A stretch of DNA of 56,498 nucleotides from Nevskia soli DSM 19509. Its GTDB lineage: Bacteria; Pseudomonadota; Gammaproteobacteria; Nevskiales; Nevskiaceae. The stretch spans positions 1 to 56,498 of the forward strand of contig NZ_JONR01000033.1 of assembly GCF_000711955.1 (NCBI RefSeq), written 5' to 3'. Each line of letters starts with the position of its first letter. Within the stretch, counting starts at the first letter, position 1. Below, piece after piece: positions 26,339 to 34,895 of this stretch. The notes under the pieces were generated by a model. The model was not told the origin of the DNA. It worked only from the letters and a program-made list of their open reading frames with translations, and ran no database searches. Made by a program: the position numbers and the translations under genes.

Positions 26339-26787
26339 GCCTGCATCCCGCCCTGCAATTAGTGTTCTGGCACTGGTGGCTGGTCGGCCTGGCGCTGATG
26401 ATCGTCGAGGCCTTCCTGCCCGGCGCCTTCTTCCTGTGGATGGGCATTTCCGCGCTGGTGGTCGGCACCCTGCTGTGGGCCGCGCCGGGCCTCGGCATCG
26501 TGTTCCAGGTGGCGCTGTTCGCGGCCGTCGCCATCGGCTCGGTGCTGGCCTGGCGGCGGCTGCGGCCGCAGAAGAATGCCCAGGTCGCGGTCAACGGCCT
26601 CAATGACCGCAGCAGCTTGTACACCGGCCGTACATTCACCCTCGAAGCGCCGATCGTCAACGGCATCGGCCGGGTCCGCGTCGACGATGGCCAGTGGCGC
26701 GTCGCCGGCCCGGATCTGCCCGCCGGCAGCTGCGTGCGCGTGATCGCGGTGGAGGGCGCAACCCTGAGAGTGGAGAAAGCCGATTAA
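26335..26787 (+). CDS. NfeD-like membrane protein (YbbJ type)
   Basis: 150 residues from a GTG at 26335 that overlaps the qmcA stop. Hydrophobic N-terminal part with three to four helices (WHWWLVGLALMIVEAFLPGAFFLWMGISALVVGTLL), then a C-terminal OB-fold domain (LYTGRTFTLEAPIVNGIGRVRVDDGQWRV, ending RVIAVEGATLRVEKAD). NfeD proteins partner SPFH proteins; the short form lacks a protease domain. Its TAA overlaps the presumed ATT start of the next gene. Confidence 0.92.
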   Translation: MSLHPALQLVFWHWWLVGLALMIVEAFLPGAFFLWMGISALVVGTLLWAAPGLGIVFQVALFAAVAIGSVLAWRRLRPQKNAQVAVNGLNDRSSLYTGRTFTLEAPIVNGIGRVRVDDGQWRVAGPDLPAGSCVRVIAVEGATLRVEKAD

Positions 26788-27484
26788 CACCAGCAGCAAA
26801 GTCGAAGACCAGGCACCTGAATCGCCGGCCGAACGCGTCCGCGAAACCATCTACACCTTCGGCGAGGAGCTGGCGCACGGCCTCACCCATGGCATCGGCG
26901 CGCTGCTGTCCATCGCCGGGCTGACCATCCTCGTCGCCAAGGCGGCGGTGTGGGGACACGCGCGGGACATCACCGCCGCCGCCATTTTCGGCAGCGCGCT
27001 GGTGCTGATGTATACCGCCAGCACCCTGTTCCACAGCATCCCGCTGCCCGCCACCAAGCGCGTGCTGCGCGTCATCGACCACAGCCTGATCTACGTGCTG
27101 ATCGCCGGCACCTATACGCCGTTCACCCTGCTGGCGCTGAACGGCTGGCTCGGCTGGAGCCTGTTCGGCTTCACCTGGGGCCTGGCCCTGGTCGGCATCG
27201 TCTTCAAGATCTTCACCACCGGCCGCTTCGAGGCATTGTCGCTGGTGATCTACCTGCTGATGGGCTGGTGCGGCGTGGTCGCGGCCAAGCCGCTGATCCA
27301 CAGCATGGAAACCAACGGCCTGTGGTGGCTGCTGGCCGGCGGCCTGAGTTACAGCTTCGGCGTGATTTTCTACGCCTGGGAACAGCTGCGCTATCACCAC
27401 GCCATCTGGCATGCCTTCGTGCTCGCCGGCAGCGTCTGCCATTACTTCTCGGTGCTGTTCTACGTGCTTCCCGGGCCGCACTGA
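26783..27484 (+). CDS. Hemolysin III family membrane protein (PAQR/TrhA-like)
   Basis: About 233 residues with seven hydrophobic segments. The family opening TFGEELAHGLTHGIGALLS and the motifs SALVLMYTASTLFHS, RVIDHSLIYVLIAGTYTPF and the C-terminal YHHAIWHAFVLAGSVCHYFS (metal-binding His) are intact. PAQR-type proteins are thought to be integral-membrane zinc hydrolases; TrhA in E. coli affects membrane energetics. Start: no ATG, GTG or TTG in frame precedes the conserved block. The first GTG (26948) lies beyond it. An ATT at 26783, seven bases after GGAG and overlapping the nfeD TAA, is the best candidate. Confidence 0.88.
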   Translation: MNTSSKVEDQAPESPAERVRETIYTFGEELAHGLTHGIGALLSIAGLTILVAKAAVWGHARDITAAAIFGSALVLMYTASTLFHSIPLPATKRVLRVIDHSLIYVLIAGTYTPFTLLALNGWLGWSLFGFTWGLALVGIVFKIFTTGRFEALSLVIYLLMGWCGVVAAKPLIHSMETNGLWWLLAGGLSYSFGVIFYAWEQLRYHHAIWHAFVLAGSVCHYFSVLFYVLPGPH

Positions 27485-27505
27485 CCAACCGCGACGAGGA
27501 GCCGC

Positions 27506-28420
27506 ATGGGCAAAGACAAGTCTCAGGTACGGGAGAAAAACCTGTTCCGGGCGGTGGACAGCCCCTACCTGGTGCCCGCCGACGGCCGTTTCAGGCTGGC
27601 GAAGTCACCGACCAAACCGCCCAAGGACGCTCCGGGCAAGGATGCCACGAAGGACGAGTTGGCCCGGCTGGTCGGCAAGCTCGACGAATTGCAGCACATG
27701 TTCTACGCCTACGACCATCGCGCCCTGCTGCTGATCTTCCAGGCGATGGATGCGGCCGGCAAGGATTCGACCATCCGCGCCGTGCTGTCCGGCGTGAATC
27801 CGGCCGGCTGCCAGGTGTATTCGTTCAAGCAGCCGAGCAAGGAAGAACTGGAGCACGACTTCCTCTGGCGCACCAATGTGCGGCTGCCGGAACGCGGCCG
27901 CATCGGCGTGTTCAATCGCAGCTACTACGAGGAGGTGCTGATCGCCCGGGTGCATCCCGAATTGCTTGAGCCGCAGCACTTGCCGCGCGGGTTCGACCCC
28001 AAGGAAATCTGGCCGCAACGCTATGCCTCGATCCGCGACATGGAGAAGCACCTGGCGCGCAACGGCACGGTGATCCTCAAATTCTGGCTCAACGTCTCCT
28101 GGGAGGAGCAGCGCCAGCGTTTCCTGGCGCGGCTGGAAGAACCGGAGAAGAACTGGAAGTTCGAAAGCGGCGATGTGGCCGAGCGCGCCTACTGGAAGGA
28201 CTACATGCGCGCCTACCAGGACGCACTGAACGAGACGTCCCGGCCCTGGGCGCCGTGGTATGCCATCCCTGCCGACGACAAGCCGCACATGCGCGCCGCC
28301 GTGGCGGATATCGTCGTGCGCACCCTGGAAAGCCTGAACCTCAAATACCCCAAACCCGCCACGGCCGAGCGCGCCACTTTCAACAAGCTCAAGAAGCAAC
28401 TCGAGGCCGAAGGCGGCTGA
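27506..28420 (+). CDS. Polyphosphate kinase 2 family protein
   Basis: 304 residues. The PPK2 domain is complete: Walker A MDAAGKDSTIRAVLSGVNP (DAAGKDST at 82-89), the lid region FLWRTNVRLPERGRIGVFNRSYYEEVLIARVHP with Walker B, and WLNVSWEEQRQRFLARL. PPK2 enzymes use polyphosphate to phosphorylate NMPs or NDPs; the single-domain class I/III form is likely, but nucleotide choice cannot be called. It begins 21 bases after the hemolysin III-type gene, preceded by CGACGAGGAG. Confidence 0.93.
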   Translation: MGKDKSQVREKNLFRAVDSPYLVPADGRFRLAKSPTKPPKDAPGKDATKDELARLVGKLDELQHMFYAYDHRALLLIFQAMDAAGKDSTIRAVLSGVNPAGCQVYSFKQPSKEELEHDFLWRTNVRLPERGRIGVFNRSYYEEVLIARVHPELLEPQHLPRGFDPKEIWPQRYASIRDMEKHLARNGTVILKFWLNVSWEEQRQRFLARLEEPEKNWKFESGDVAERAYWKDYMRAYQDALNETSRPWAPWYAIPADDKPHMRAAVADIVVRTLESLNLKYPKPATAERATFNKLKKQLEAEGG

Positions 28421-28529
28421 CGCCCCATCCCGTCCTTGCCACGGCCCGTCACACAGCCATGGCGAGGTCAGCGGACCCGGAACAGACTTCCACTGCGGCC
28501 AAGGGGCCGTTGCTTGTGGAGATCTTCCG

Positions 28530-28817
28530 ATGAACAAACTGATGCTTTTCTGCACGGCCCATCCCGTTGCCGGCGCCGGCTTCGCCGCGCTGCTGCTGCA
28601 CGCCGCCGTACTCGCCAGCTTCGGCCAGGTACCGACGCGCGGCGAACGCCTGTTGGCCTACACCTACTCGGAGCAGTTCACCGCGGCCGACCAGTCCCCC
28701 GCAATGGTTGCCCGGGCCGCGGCCAAGGCCCGTGCTCCGCAAAGCCGTCTGGCGCGGCTGGCGCACCGCTGGCTGCACCTGGGCGCCGAGCCCACGGCCG
28801 CGCGCGGACCGGTCTAA
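28530..28817 (+). CDS. Small exported or membrane-anchored hypothetical protein
   Basis: 95 residues, ATG with GGAG ten bases upstream. An N-terminal hydrophobic helix (AGAGFAALLLHAAVLASFG, about 14-32) precedes a basic Ala/Arg-rich tail with little structure. No family recognised. It ends 18 bases before the LytS-type kinase gene and could be co-transcribed with it. Coding status rests on the ribosome binding site, position and codon usage. Confidence 0.55.
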   Translation: MNKLMLFCTAHPVAGAGFAALLLHAAVLASFGQVPTRGERLLAYTYSEQFTAADQSPAMVARAAAKARAPQSRLARLAHRWLHLGAEPTAARGPV

Positions 28818-28835
28818 ACTGGGCCGTATCCTTCG

Positions 28836-29966
28836 ATGGCCTTGTTGAACTTGAGCGCAGCTTCGATTCCACCGGACAGCATCGACGGCGCGCAGGCCGC
28901 GCGGCCTTCCGTCGCCCGCTGGAGCGTGGCGGCCTGGGTGTTGCTGTTCTGGTTCGGCTTCTACGGCCTGATGATGCCCTCGGACATGATCGAGGACATG
29001 CAGATGGCCCACGGTGCCAACCTGGCGCGGGATGTCTTCGGCACGTTCCTGCAGGCCTCGGTGTGGAGCCTGCTCTCGCCCCTGATCCTGTGGCTGACGC
29101 AGCACTACGCCATCGAAGGGCCCCTGCGCTGGCGCAACATCGGCATACACGCCGGAGCCGGCCTGGCCATCTCGGCGGTCAACGTGGCCATCTGCCACTC
29201 CCTCGTCTATGCCGTGTTCGGCGACCGCATCGGCAGCAGCGTGCACTGGACGCTGGGCGAGAGCGTGCTGGTGTCGACGCCCTATATGGTGATCATCTAC
29301 CTGGCCTTCGCCGCCATCGTCTATTCGATCCGGCTGGTGCGCCGCTACGAGGAGCGCGAGAAGCTGCTGGCGCAGGCGCAGGTGCAGGCACTGAAGGCCC
29401 AGCTCAATCCGCACTTCCTCTACAACACGCTCAACGCGGTATCCGAATTCGCCTACAAGGACGCCGCCACCGCCGAGCGTCTGATCACCATGCTCAGCGA
29501 CCTGCTGCGCCTGTCCTTCGCCGGCGGCGATGCCCCAAAGGTGCCGCTGGCCGACGAGCTGGCTTTCGTGCGCCGCTACCTCGACATCCAGCAACTGTTG
29601 CTGGAGGACCGCTTGCAGGTGCGTTACGCCTTCGAGCCCGAGGCGCTCGGGGCGCAGGTGCCGAATTTCATCCTGCAACCGCTGGTGGAAAACGCCGTGG
29701 TGCACGGCATTTCGCGCCGCGTCGCCACCGGCCACATCGAGGTCGGCGCACGCGTCGAGAATGGCCGCCTCAAGTTGTGGGTCAGCGACGACGGCCCGGG
29801 ACTCGCCGGTGCTTCGCCGCGCCGCCACGGCATCGGCCTGTCGCATACACGCGCGCGACTGACCCAGCTTTACGGCGGCGAGCAGGGCCTGGAAATCGAC
29901 TCGCCCGCGGCCGGCGGCTTCAATGCGCGCCTGTGCCTGCCGTACGAACGGCAGCGCACCGGCTGA
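28836..29966 (+). CDS. LytS/YehU-type sensor histidine kinase
   Basis: 376 residues. Four predicted membrane helices (about 31-170) are followed by a short linker helix and the His_kinase domain of the LytS/YehU family: KAQLNPHFLYNTLNAVSEF with phospho-acceptor His193, LLRLSFAGGDAPKVPLADEL, and an ATPase part with QPLVENAVVHGI and VSDDGPGLAG/HGIGLSHTRARL. No extracytoplasmic sensing domain, so the membrane domain itself must sense the signal. It is followed after 13 bases by its LytTR response regulator. Confidence 0.92.
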   Translation: MALLNLSAASIPPDSIDGAQAARPSVARWSVAAWVLLFWFGFYGLMMPSDMIEDMQMAHGANLARDVFGTFLQASVWSLLSPLILWLTQHYAIEGPLRWRNIGIHAGAGLAISAVNVAICHSLVYAVFGDRIGSSVHWTLGESVLVSTPYMVIIYLAFAAIVYSIRLVRRYEEREKLLAQAQVQALKAQLNPHFLYNTLNAVSEFAYKDAATAERLITMLSDLLRLSFAGGDAPKVPLADELAFVRRYLDIQQLLLEDRLQVRYAFEPEALGAQVPNFILQPLVENAVVHGISRRVATGHIEVGARVENGRLKLWVSDDGPGLAGASPRRHGIGLSHTRARLTQLYGGEQGLEIDSPAAGGFNARLCLPYERQRTG

Positions 29967-29979
29967 GGCGGGGAACACC

Positions 29980-30747
29980 ATGGCCGCCATCCGTACCCTC
30001 ATCGTCGACGACATGCCCCCGGCGCGTCGGCGTCTGCGGCGCCACCTGGAACAGGCCGAGGATTTCGAGATCGTCGGCGAGTGCGGCGACGGCGCCTCCG
30101 CCATCAGCAGCATCCGGAGCCTGCGCCCGGATCTGGTATTCCTCGACGTGCAGATGCCGGAAATCGACGGCTTCGGCGTCATCGCCGCACTGGAGCCGGC
30201 GGCGCGTCCCGCCATCATGTTCGTCACCGCTCACGACGAGCACGCCTTGCGCGCGTTCGAGGTGCACGCACTCGATTACCTGCTCAAGCCCTTCGACAGC
30301 GAGCGTTTCGAGAACGCCCTGCAACGCGCGCGGGAGCAGCTGCGCAACCGCAGCGAACAGAGCCTCGACCACCGCTTCGACGCCTTGCTGGCGCAACTGC
30401 GCCCGGAAGCGCGCTGGCTGCGCCGCGTCGCGGTCAAGACCCGCGGCCGCACCCGCGTGGTCAGCGTCGACGAGATCGACTGGATCGGCGCCGAGGGCAA
30501 CTACCTGAGCCTGCATGCCGGCAGCGAGCTGCACCTGATCCGCGAAACCATGAACGCCTTCGAGCAGCAGCTCGACCCGCAGCGCTTCGTGCGCATCCAC
30601 CGCTCGACCATCGTCAACCTGGACCGGGTCAAGGAACTGACGCCGCTGTTCAACGCGGATCAGTGCGTGCTGCTCAAGGACGGCACGGAGCTGACCTTGT
30701 CACGCAGCTATCACGATCGGGTGAAGGCCCTGCTGGGGGACATCTAG
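29980..30747 (+). CDS. LytTR-type response regulator
   Basis: 255 residues from ATG 29980, after GGCGGGGAAC. Receiver domain with acidic Asp10/Asp11, phospho-acceptor Asp56 (LVFLDVQMPEIDGFG) and Lys in LDYLLKPFDSERFE. The C-terminal LytTR DNA-binding domain has VSVDEIDWIGAEGNYLSLH, FVRIHRSTIVNLDRVKEL and the final LSRSYHDRVKALLG. Partner of the adjacent LytS-like kinase. Targets unknown; the small gene upstream is one possibility. Confidence 0.94.
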   Translation: MAAIRTLIVDDMPPARRRLRRHLEQAEDFEIVGECGDGASAISSIRSLRPDLVFLDVQMPEIDGFGVIAALEPAARPAIMFVTAHDEHALRAFEVHALDYLLKPFDSERFENALQRAREQLRNRSEQSLDHRFDALLAQLRPEARWLRRVAVKTRGRTRVVSVDEIDWIGAEGNYLSLHAGSELHLIRETMNAFEQQLDPQRFVRIHRSTIVNLDRVKELTPLFNADQCVLLKDGTELTLSRSYHDRVKALLGDI

Positions 30748-30766
30748 CCGCGGGTGCGAGACGGGT

Positions 30767-31633
30767 TCAGCTCTTCGAGCGCTGCATGAACTTCGCCGTG
30801 GCCTTCTGCACCATGCGGAAATAGAACTCGGGCGAAACCCGCTTGAGCAGCACCTGCCGCCTGTCATCCGCATTGACCAACACCAGGAAGCGCTTGTCGC
30901 GCACCGCGTCGAAGATGTCGCTGGCGACGCTGTCGGCGGTGACGGCGGACTTGTCCATCAGGCGCTGCACGATGCGGTCCATCTGCGGCGCCGGCTCGTC
31001 GCCCTGTTCCGGCGAAGCCTGGCGGCTGGTGGCGATGAGGTTGGTCTTGAAGAAGGAAGGGCAGACCGCGCTGACGCCGACGCCGTGCGGCTCCATCTCA
31101 TGGCGCAGGGTTTCGGACAGCGAGATCACCGCGGCCTTGGCGGCGTTGTAGCTGGCCATCGCCGGCGGATTGGCGATGCCGGCGAAGGAGGCGATGTTGA
31201 CGACATGGCCGCTGCCTTGCGCGGTGAGCAGGGGCACGATGGCGCGCGCGCCGCGCACGCAGCCGAGCAGGTTGATGTTGAGCACCCACTGCCACTGCTC
31301 GATGGACGACTCGACCACCGTGCCCTTGGTGGCGACGCCGGCGTTGTTGACCAGCACGTCGACACCGTTCCACTCGCGCTGCAGGCGCGCGGCAATGGCG
31401 GCGAAGGATTCCTCCGAGGTCACGTTGCAGACGTCGGCGAAGCCGCTGCCGCCGGCGGCGGTCACTTCAGCCAGGGTCTGCGTGGCGGCGGCGAGATCGA
31501 CATCGGTGACGGCGACCCGCCAGCCCTCGCGGGCAAAGCGCAGCGCCACGGCCTTGCCCAGGCCGCTGCCGGCGCCGGTGATGAAGATGCGCTTGCGGGC
31601 CTGCTGGCCCGGTGCCGCGGGGGTCGAACTCAC
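30767..31633 (-). CDS. Short-chain dehydrogenase/reductase
   Basis: 288 residues. TGAGSGLGKAVALRFA, VNNAG in DVLVNNAGVATKG, and SYNAAKAAV as the Tyr/Lys block. TDVDLAAATQ after strand 2 suggests NAD(H). The C-terminal extension (FLVLVNADDRRQVLLKRVSPEFYFRMVQKATAKFM) is common in long SDRs near lipid-modifying enzymes, and the gene is 12 bases downstream of an acyl-ACP desaturase on the same strand. A role with that desaturase in fatty-acid or alcohol metabolism is inferred. It converges with the LytTR regulator. Confidence 0.87.
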   Translation of the reverse strand: MSSTPAAPGQQARKRIFITGAGSGLGKAVALRFAREGWRVAVTDVDLAAATQTLAEVTAAGGSGFADVCNVTSEESFAAIAARLQREWNGVDVLVNNAGVATKGTVVESSIEQWQWVLNINLLGCVRGARAIVPLLTAQGSGHVVNIASFAGIANPPAMASYNAAKAAVISLSETLRHEMEPHGVGVSAVCPSFFKTNLIATSRQASPEQGDEPAPQMDRIVQRLMDKSAVTADSVASDIFDAVRDKRFLVLVNADDRRQVLLKRVSPEFYFRMVQKATAKFMQRSKS

Positions 31634-31645
31634 GCAACCATCCTC

Positions 31646-32632
31646 TTAAAGAGTGATGGTGCGATCGTAGATGAAATCGAAGCTGAAAGTGCGCTCGGCG
31701 GCGGCCTTGGCGTCGAGGTAATCGGCCATGCGCTGCAGGCGCGACGGAATCTTCATCAGCTTTTCCTGCGCCGCGGCACCCTCGGCCGAGAGGCCGGTAA
31801 GGCCGCCGATGTTCCAGAACTCGAGCAGCTCCTCGACGATCTGCTGGTAATGGCGCGGGCCGTAGATGTCGGCGCGGCGCACCACGTCCGCCATATGCTC
31901 GTAGTCGCAGATGTTGTGGCCGGGCATGGCCAGCGCCGGCATCACCTTGAGCAGCGAATTCAGCGCGACATTGGTGTCCTGCTTCAGCACCTCGTGGAAC
32001 ACCGCGCGGTAGAAGGCGTAATGCCGCGATTCGTCGCCGGAGATGTGGGCCAGGATGCGCTGGATTTTCGGCTCGTACCGGCCGCAGCTGCGGCCGGTGT
32101 TGGCGTGCGCATACTGCGTGGCGCGTTCCTGCAGGCTGGTATAGGCCAGCAGGCGGTAGGGATCCTGGTGCCAGTCCGGGTTGAAACCGGCTTCGATGTA
32201 GCGGTACTGCATGCGCTCCAGCGCGCCCATATTGAACACGCGCGCATCGCGCACGTAGTCGCGCAGCACGCAGCCGTGGCGGTCTTCCTCGGCGGTCCAC
32301 AGGTTGTTCCAGTCGGACCAGGGGGATTCGTTGCCCAGGTGGGTGGCGATGAGGCGATGGAAGTGCGGCAGCCCTTCCTCAGTCAGCAGGTTCAGGGCCA
32401 GCGCCACGCGCACCGCGTCGGGCAGGCCGCGTGCGGCGTCGCGCACCCGCAACAGCTCCGTGATGTCCTGCTGCGTCTCCTGGTCGTCGGCCGGCGACAG
32501 GTCATTGGGGAACCACAGCTTGCGGCGCTCCAGGTGGGAGGCCGTCTGCTCCCTGACGAACGGCTCCAGCGCGGCCAGGATTTCAATCTGGTCGGGGGTG
32601 CCAAAACTGATTTTCGGTGCTGCGCTGCCCAT
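31646..32632 (-). CDS. Acyl-ACP desaturase family diiron protein
   Basis: 328 residues from ATG 32632. Plant-type stearoyl-ACP desaturase family (ferritin-like diiron). Iron ligands visible: Glu85 or 86 in LLTEEGLPHFH, EEDRH at 115-119, Glu169 in YTSLQERATQ, and DESRH at 200-204. Such enzymes introduce a cis double bond with O2 and reduced ferredoxin, although bacterial members are poorly characterised and some are N-oxygenase-like. An upstream in-frame ATG (32686) exists but would add an unusual Gly/Ser-rich head. It precedes an SDR gene. Confidence 0.87.
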   Translation of the reverse strand: MGSAAPKISFGTPDQIEILAALEPFVREQTASHLERRKLWFPNDLSPADDQETQQDITELLRVRDAARGLPDAVRVALALNLLTEEGLPHFHRLIATHLGNESPWSDWNNLWTAEEDRHGCVLRDYVRDARVFNMGALERMQYRYIEAGFNPDWHQDPYRLLAYTSLQERATQYAHANTGRSCGRYEPKIQRILAHISGDESRHYAFYRAVFHEVLKQDTNVALNSLLKVMPALAMPGHNICDYEHMADVVRRADIYGPRHYQQIVEELLEFWNIGGLTGLSAEGAAAQEKLMKIPSRLQRMADYLDAKAAAERTFSFDFIYDRTITL

Positions 32633-32749
32633 GGTGGACGATCCTAGAGTGCTGCCGCCGCCGCCTGCCCGGGAGGTAAGCGGCATTTCTTACGAAATCA
32701 TTATACGGAAACGACGGGCGGACAGACGAGGCCGGGCCCACGCGCTGAT

Positions 32750-33301
32750 TCAGACCGCTATCCTCCTGATTAAGGTAAGGAATTCCGTGCGCGTGCGGGG
32801 GTCGTCGCGGAACGTTCCAAGCATCATCGAGGTGGTCATCGAGGAGTTCTGCTTCTCCACACCCCGCATCATGGCACATAGATGTTTAGCTTCGATGACC
32901 ACCGCCACGCCGCGGGCGCCGGTCACCTCCTGGATGCAGTTGCCGATCTGCTGGGTCAGGTTTTCCTGGATCTGCAGACGCCGCGCGAACATATCGACGA
33001 TGCGCGGAATCTTGGATAATCCGATGACCTTGCCGTCCGGGATGTAGGCGACGTGGGCCCGGCCCAGGAACGGCAGCAGGTGGTGCTCGCACAAGGAGTA
33101 GAGTTCGATGTCCTTGATGATCACCATCTCGCTGTTGGTGGTGCTGAAAATGGCATTGTTCACCACTGCCTGCAGGTCCTGGCGATAGCCCTGCGTCAGG
33201 AATTCCATTGCCTTGGCGGCGCGGTGCGGGGTGCGCCGCAGGCCTTCGCGCTCCGGATCCTCGCCCAGGGCCTCGATGATGGCGCGGTAATGTTCTTCCA
33301 C
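32750..33301 (-). CDS. folE: GTP cyclohydrolase I
   Basis: 183 residues from a GTG at 33301 (AAAGAG upstream). Homodecameric zinc enzyme converting GTP to dihydroneopterin triphosphate, first step of folate (tetrahydrobiopterin) synthesis. Zinc ligands Cys71, His74 (YSLCEHHLLPF) and Cys142 (HLCAMMRGV) are present, as are GKVIGLSKIPRIVDMFARR and QENLTQQI. All features are of the IA (FolE1) type. An ATG-started longer frame is unlikely because the added head has no homology. It is divergent from the ParB-like gene, 79 bases apart. Confidence 0.96.
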   Translation of the reverse strand: MEEHYRAIIEALGEDPEREGLRRTPHRAAKAMEFLTQGYRQDLQAVVNNAIFSTTNSEMVIIKDIELYSLCEHHLLPFLGRAHVAYIPDGKVIGLSKIPRIVDMFARRLQIQENLTQQIGNCIQEVTGARGVAVVIEAKHLCAMMRGVEKQNSSMTTSMMLGTFRDDPRTRTEFLTLIRRIAV

Positions 33302-33380
33302 GATTATTCTCTTTCTGGCGTGATAGTGACTTTCGATTATTCCACAGCGGTCAAGCGGGCGGCTCCTCCGGACGGGCGGA

Positions 33381-34163
33381 ATGGTTAAGCGCCAGGAAGT
33401 GCTGCAGGTGCCGGTGGACCTGATCCGCCCCGGCCGCACCCAGGCCCGGCGCCGCTTCGATCCCGCCGCCCTGGCCGAACTGGCCGAGTCGATCCGTGAA
33501 TCAGGCGTGGTGCAGCCGGTGGTGGTGCGCAGCGACGGCCGCGGCTACGAGCTGCTGGCCGGCGAGCGCCGCTGGCGCGCCGCGCAGCAGGCCGGCCTGC
33601 ACGAGATCCCGGCCCTGGTGCGCGACGACCTGTCGGACACCGAGGCCTACATCCTCGGCCTGATCGAGAACCTGCAGCGCGAATCGCTCTCGCCGATCGA
33701 AACCGCCGAAGGCCTGCGCCGCCTGGGCGACACCTTCACCCTGCGCCACGAGGACATCGGCACGCGCATCGGCAAGTCGCGCACCTATGTCACCAACCAC
33801 CTGCGCCTGCTGGCGCTGGCGCCGACGGTGCAGACGCAGGTGGACGAGGGCGGCCTGTCGCTGGGTCACGCCAAGGTACTGGCCGGCCTGCCGGTGGACA
33901 AGCAGCAGGCCTGGGCGCAGATCATCCTGCGCGAGCGCCTGTCGGTGCGCGCCTTCGAGCAACGCCTGGCGATGAAGCGCGCGCCGAAGAAGAATCGCAG
34001 CGGCGACGACTGGGAAAAGCTGGCGCAGAAGCTGTCGGAGCACCTCGGCTATCCGGCGGACTTCAAGCCGGGCGCCAAGGGCGCCGGCGAGTTGCGACTG
34101 CGCTTCCACAGCCTCGACGAACTCGACGGCCTGCTCGAGCGCATGGGCTACCGCGAGAACTGA
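33381..34163 (+). CDS. ParB/Spo0J family protein, not next to parA
   Basis: 260 residues. N-terminal ParB/Srx domain with the CTPase-type motif LAGERRWRAAQQAG, preceded by LAELAESIRESGVVQPVVV, and the helix-turn-helix region LGDTFTLRHEDIGTRIGKSRTYVTNHLRLLAL. It has the C-terminal dimerisation-like helix region (SLDELDGLLERMGY). Chromosomal ParB is normally beside parA and gidB; here the neighbours are folE and a lipocalin, so this may be a paralogue (nucleoid-occlusion or regulatory role). It could still be the main copy in a rearranged genome. Confidence 0.87.
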   Translation: MVKRQEVLQVPVDLIRPGRTQARRRFDPAALAELAESIRESGVVQPVVVRSDGRGYELLAGERRWRAAQQAGLHEIPALVRDDLSDTEAYILGLIENLQRESLSPIETAEGLRRLGDTFTLRHEDIGTRIGKSRTYVTNHLRLLALAPTVQTQVDEGGLSLGHAKVLAGLPVDKQQAWAQIILRERLSVRAFEQRLAMKRAPKKNRSGDDWEKLAQKLSEHLGYPADFKPGAKGAGELRLRFHSLDELDGLLERMGYREN

Positions 34164-34304
34164 AGGGGCCGATCGGCGGTCTGTGCTTGCGCATGATCTG
34201 GCACGAGTTCTGTTACGAAAAGGCGCATCGCCACCCTGCAACACACGCCAGCGCCGGAAGTCGGATAATGGCGTCCTCACCGAAGTCCTGACCGCATCAG
34301 CTTG

Positions 34305-34895
34305 ATGAATTGTCGCTCCATCGTTTTCGCCTTGTGCGTGGCGGCCCCGGCCGTGCTGTGCGCATGCGTCGGCGCACCCGCCAATCCCAATCCGCGCGCC
34401 GCTGCGCCGCTGGCGCTGGCCCCCGCGGTGGATCTGCCGCGCTTCATGGGCCGCTGGTATGTTATCGCCAACATTCCCTATTTCGCGGAAGCCGGCTATG
34501 TCGGCAGCTATGTCGAATACGCGCAACGGCCTGACGGCGACATCGACGACCTCTACTTCGGCCGCAAGGGCAGTTTCGAGAACCCGCTGGAGAAGAAGGA
34601 ACTGAAGGACAGCGTGGTGGCCGGCAGCAACAACGCCGAGTGGCGCGCCTCACCGGTCTGGCCGGTGTCGTTCAGCTACCTGATCCTCTACGTCGATCCC
34701 GCCTACCAGTACGCGCTGGTCGGCTATCCCGAAAGAAAATGGGGTTGGGTCTTCGCCCGCTCGCCGGAGATCGACGACGCGACCTATCACCGGCTGCTGG
34801 CCGAGTTCGACCGGCAGGGCTACGACACCAGCCGCTTCCTGCGCGTGCCGCAGCAGATCGACCAGTTGGGCAAGCCCGGCTTCCAGTCGCAATGA
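34305..34895 (+). CDS. Lipocalin family lipoprotein (Blc-like)
   Basis: 196 residues from the ATG at 34305 (a TTG immediately before it is also in frame). Signal peptide with lipobox-like VAAPAVLCAC. Lipocalin motif 1 DLPRFMGRWYVIANIPYFAE, and YLILYVDPAYQYALVGYPERKWGWVFAR containing the motif around the second and third conserved regions. Bacterial Blc proteins sit in the outer membrane and bind lysophospholipids or fatty acids. The central LYFGRKGSFENPLEKKELKD replaces the common RNGF-type strand. The stop overlaps the ATG of the following gene (ATGA). Confidence 0.9.
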   Translation: MNCRSIVFALCVAAPAVLCACVGAPANPNPRAAAPLALAPAVDLPRFMGRWYVIANIPYFAEAGYVGSYVEYAQRPDGDIDDLYFGRKGSFENPLEKKELKDSVVAGSNNAEWRASPVWPVSFSYLILYVDPAYQYALVGYPERKWGWVFARSPEIDDATYHRLLAEFDRQGYDTSRFLRVPQQIDQLGKPGFQSQ

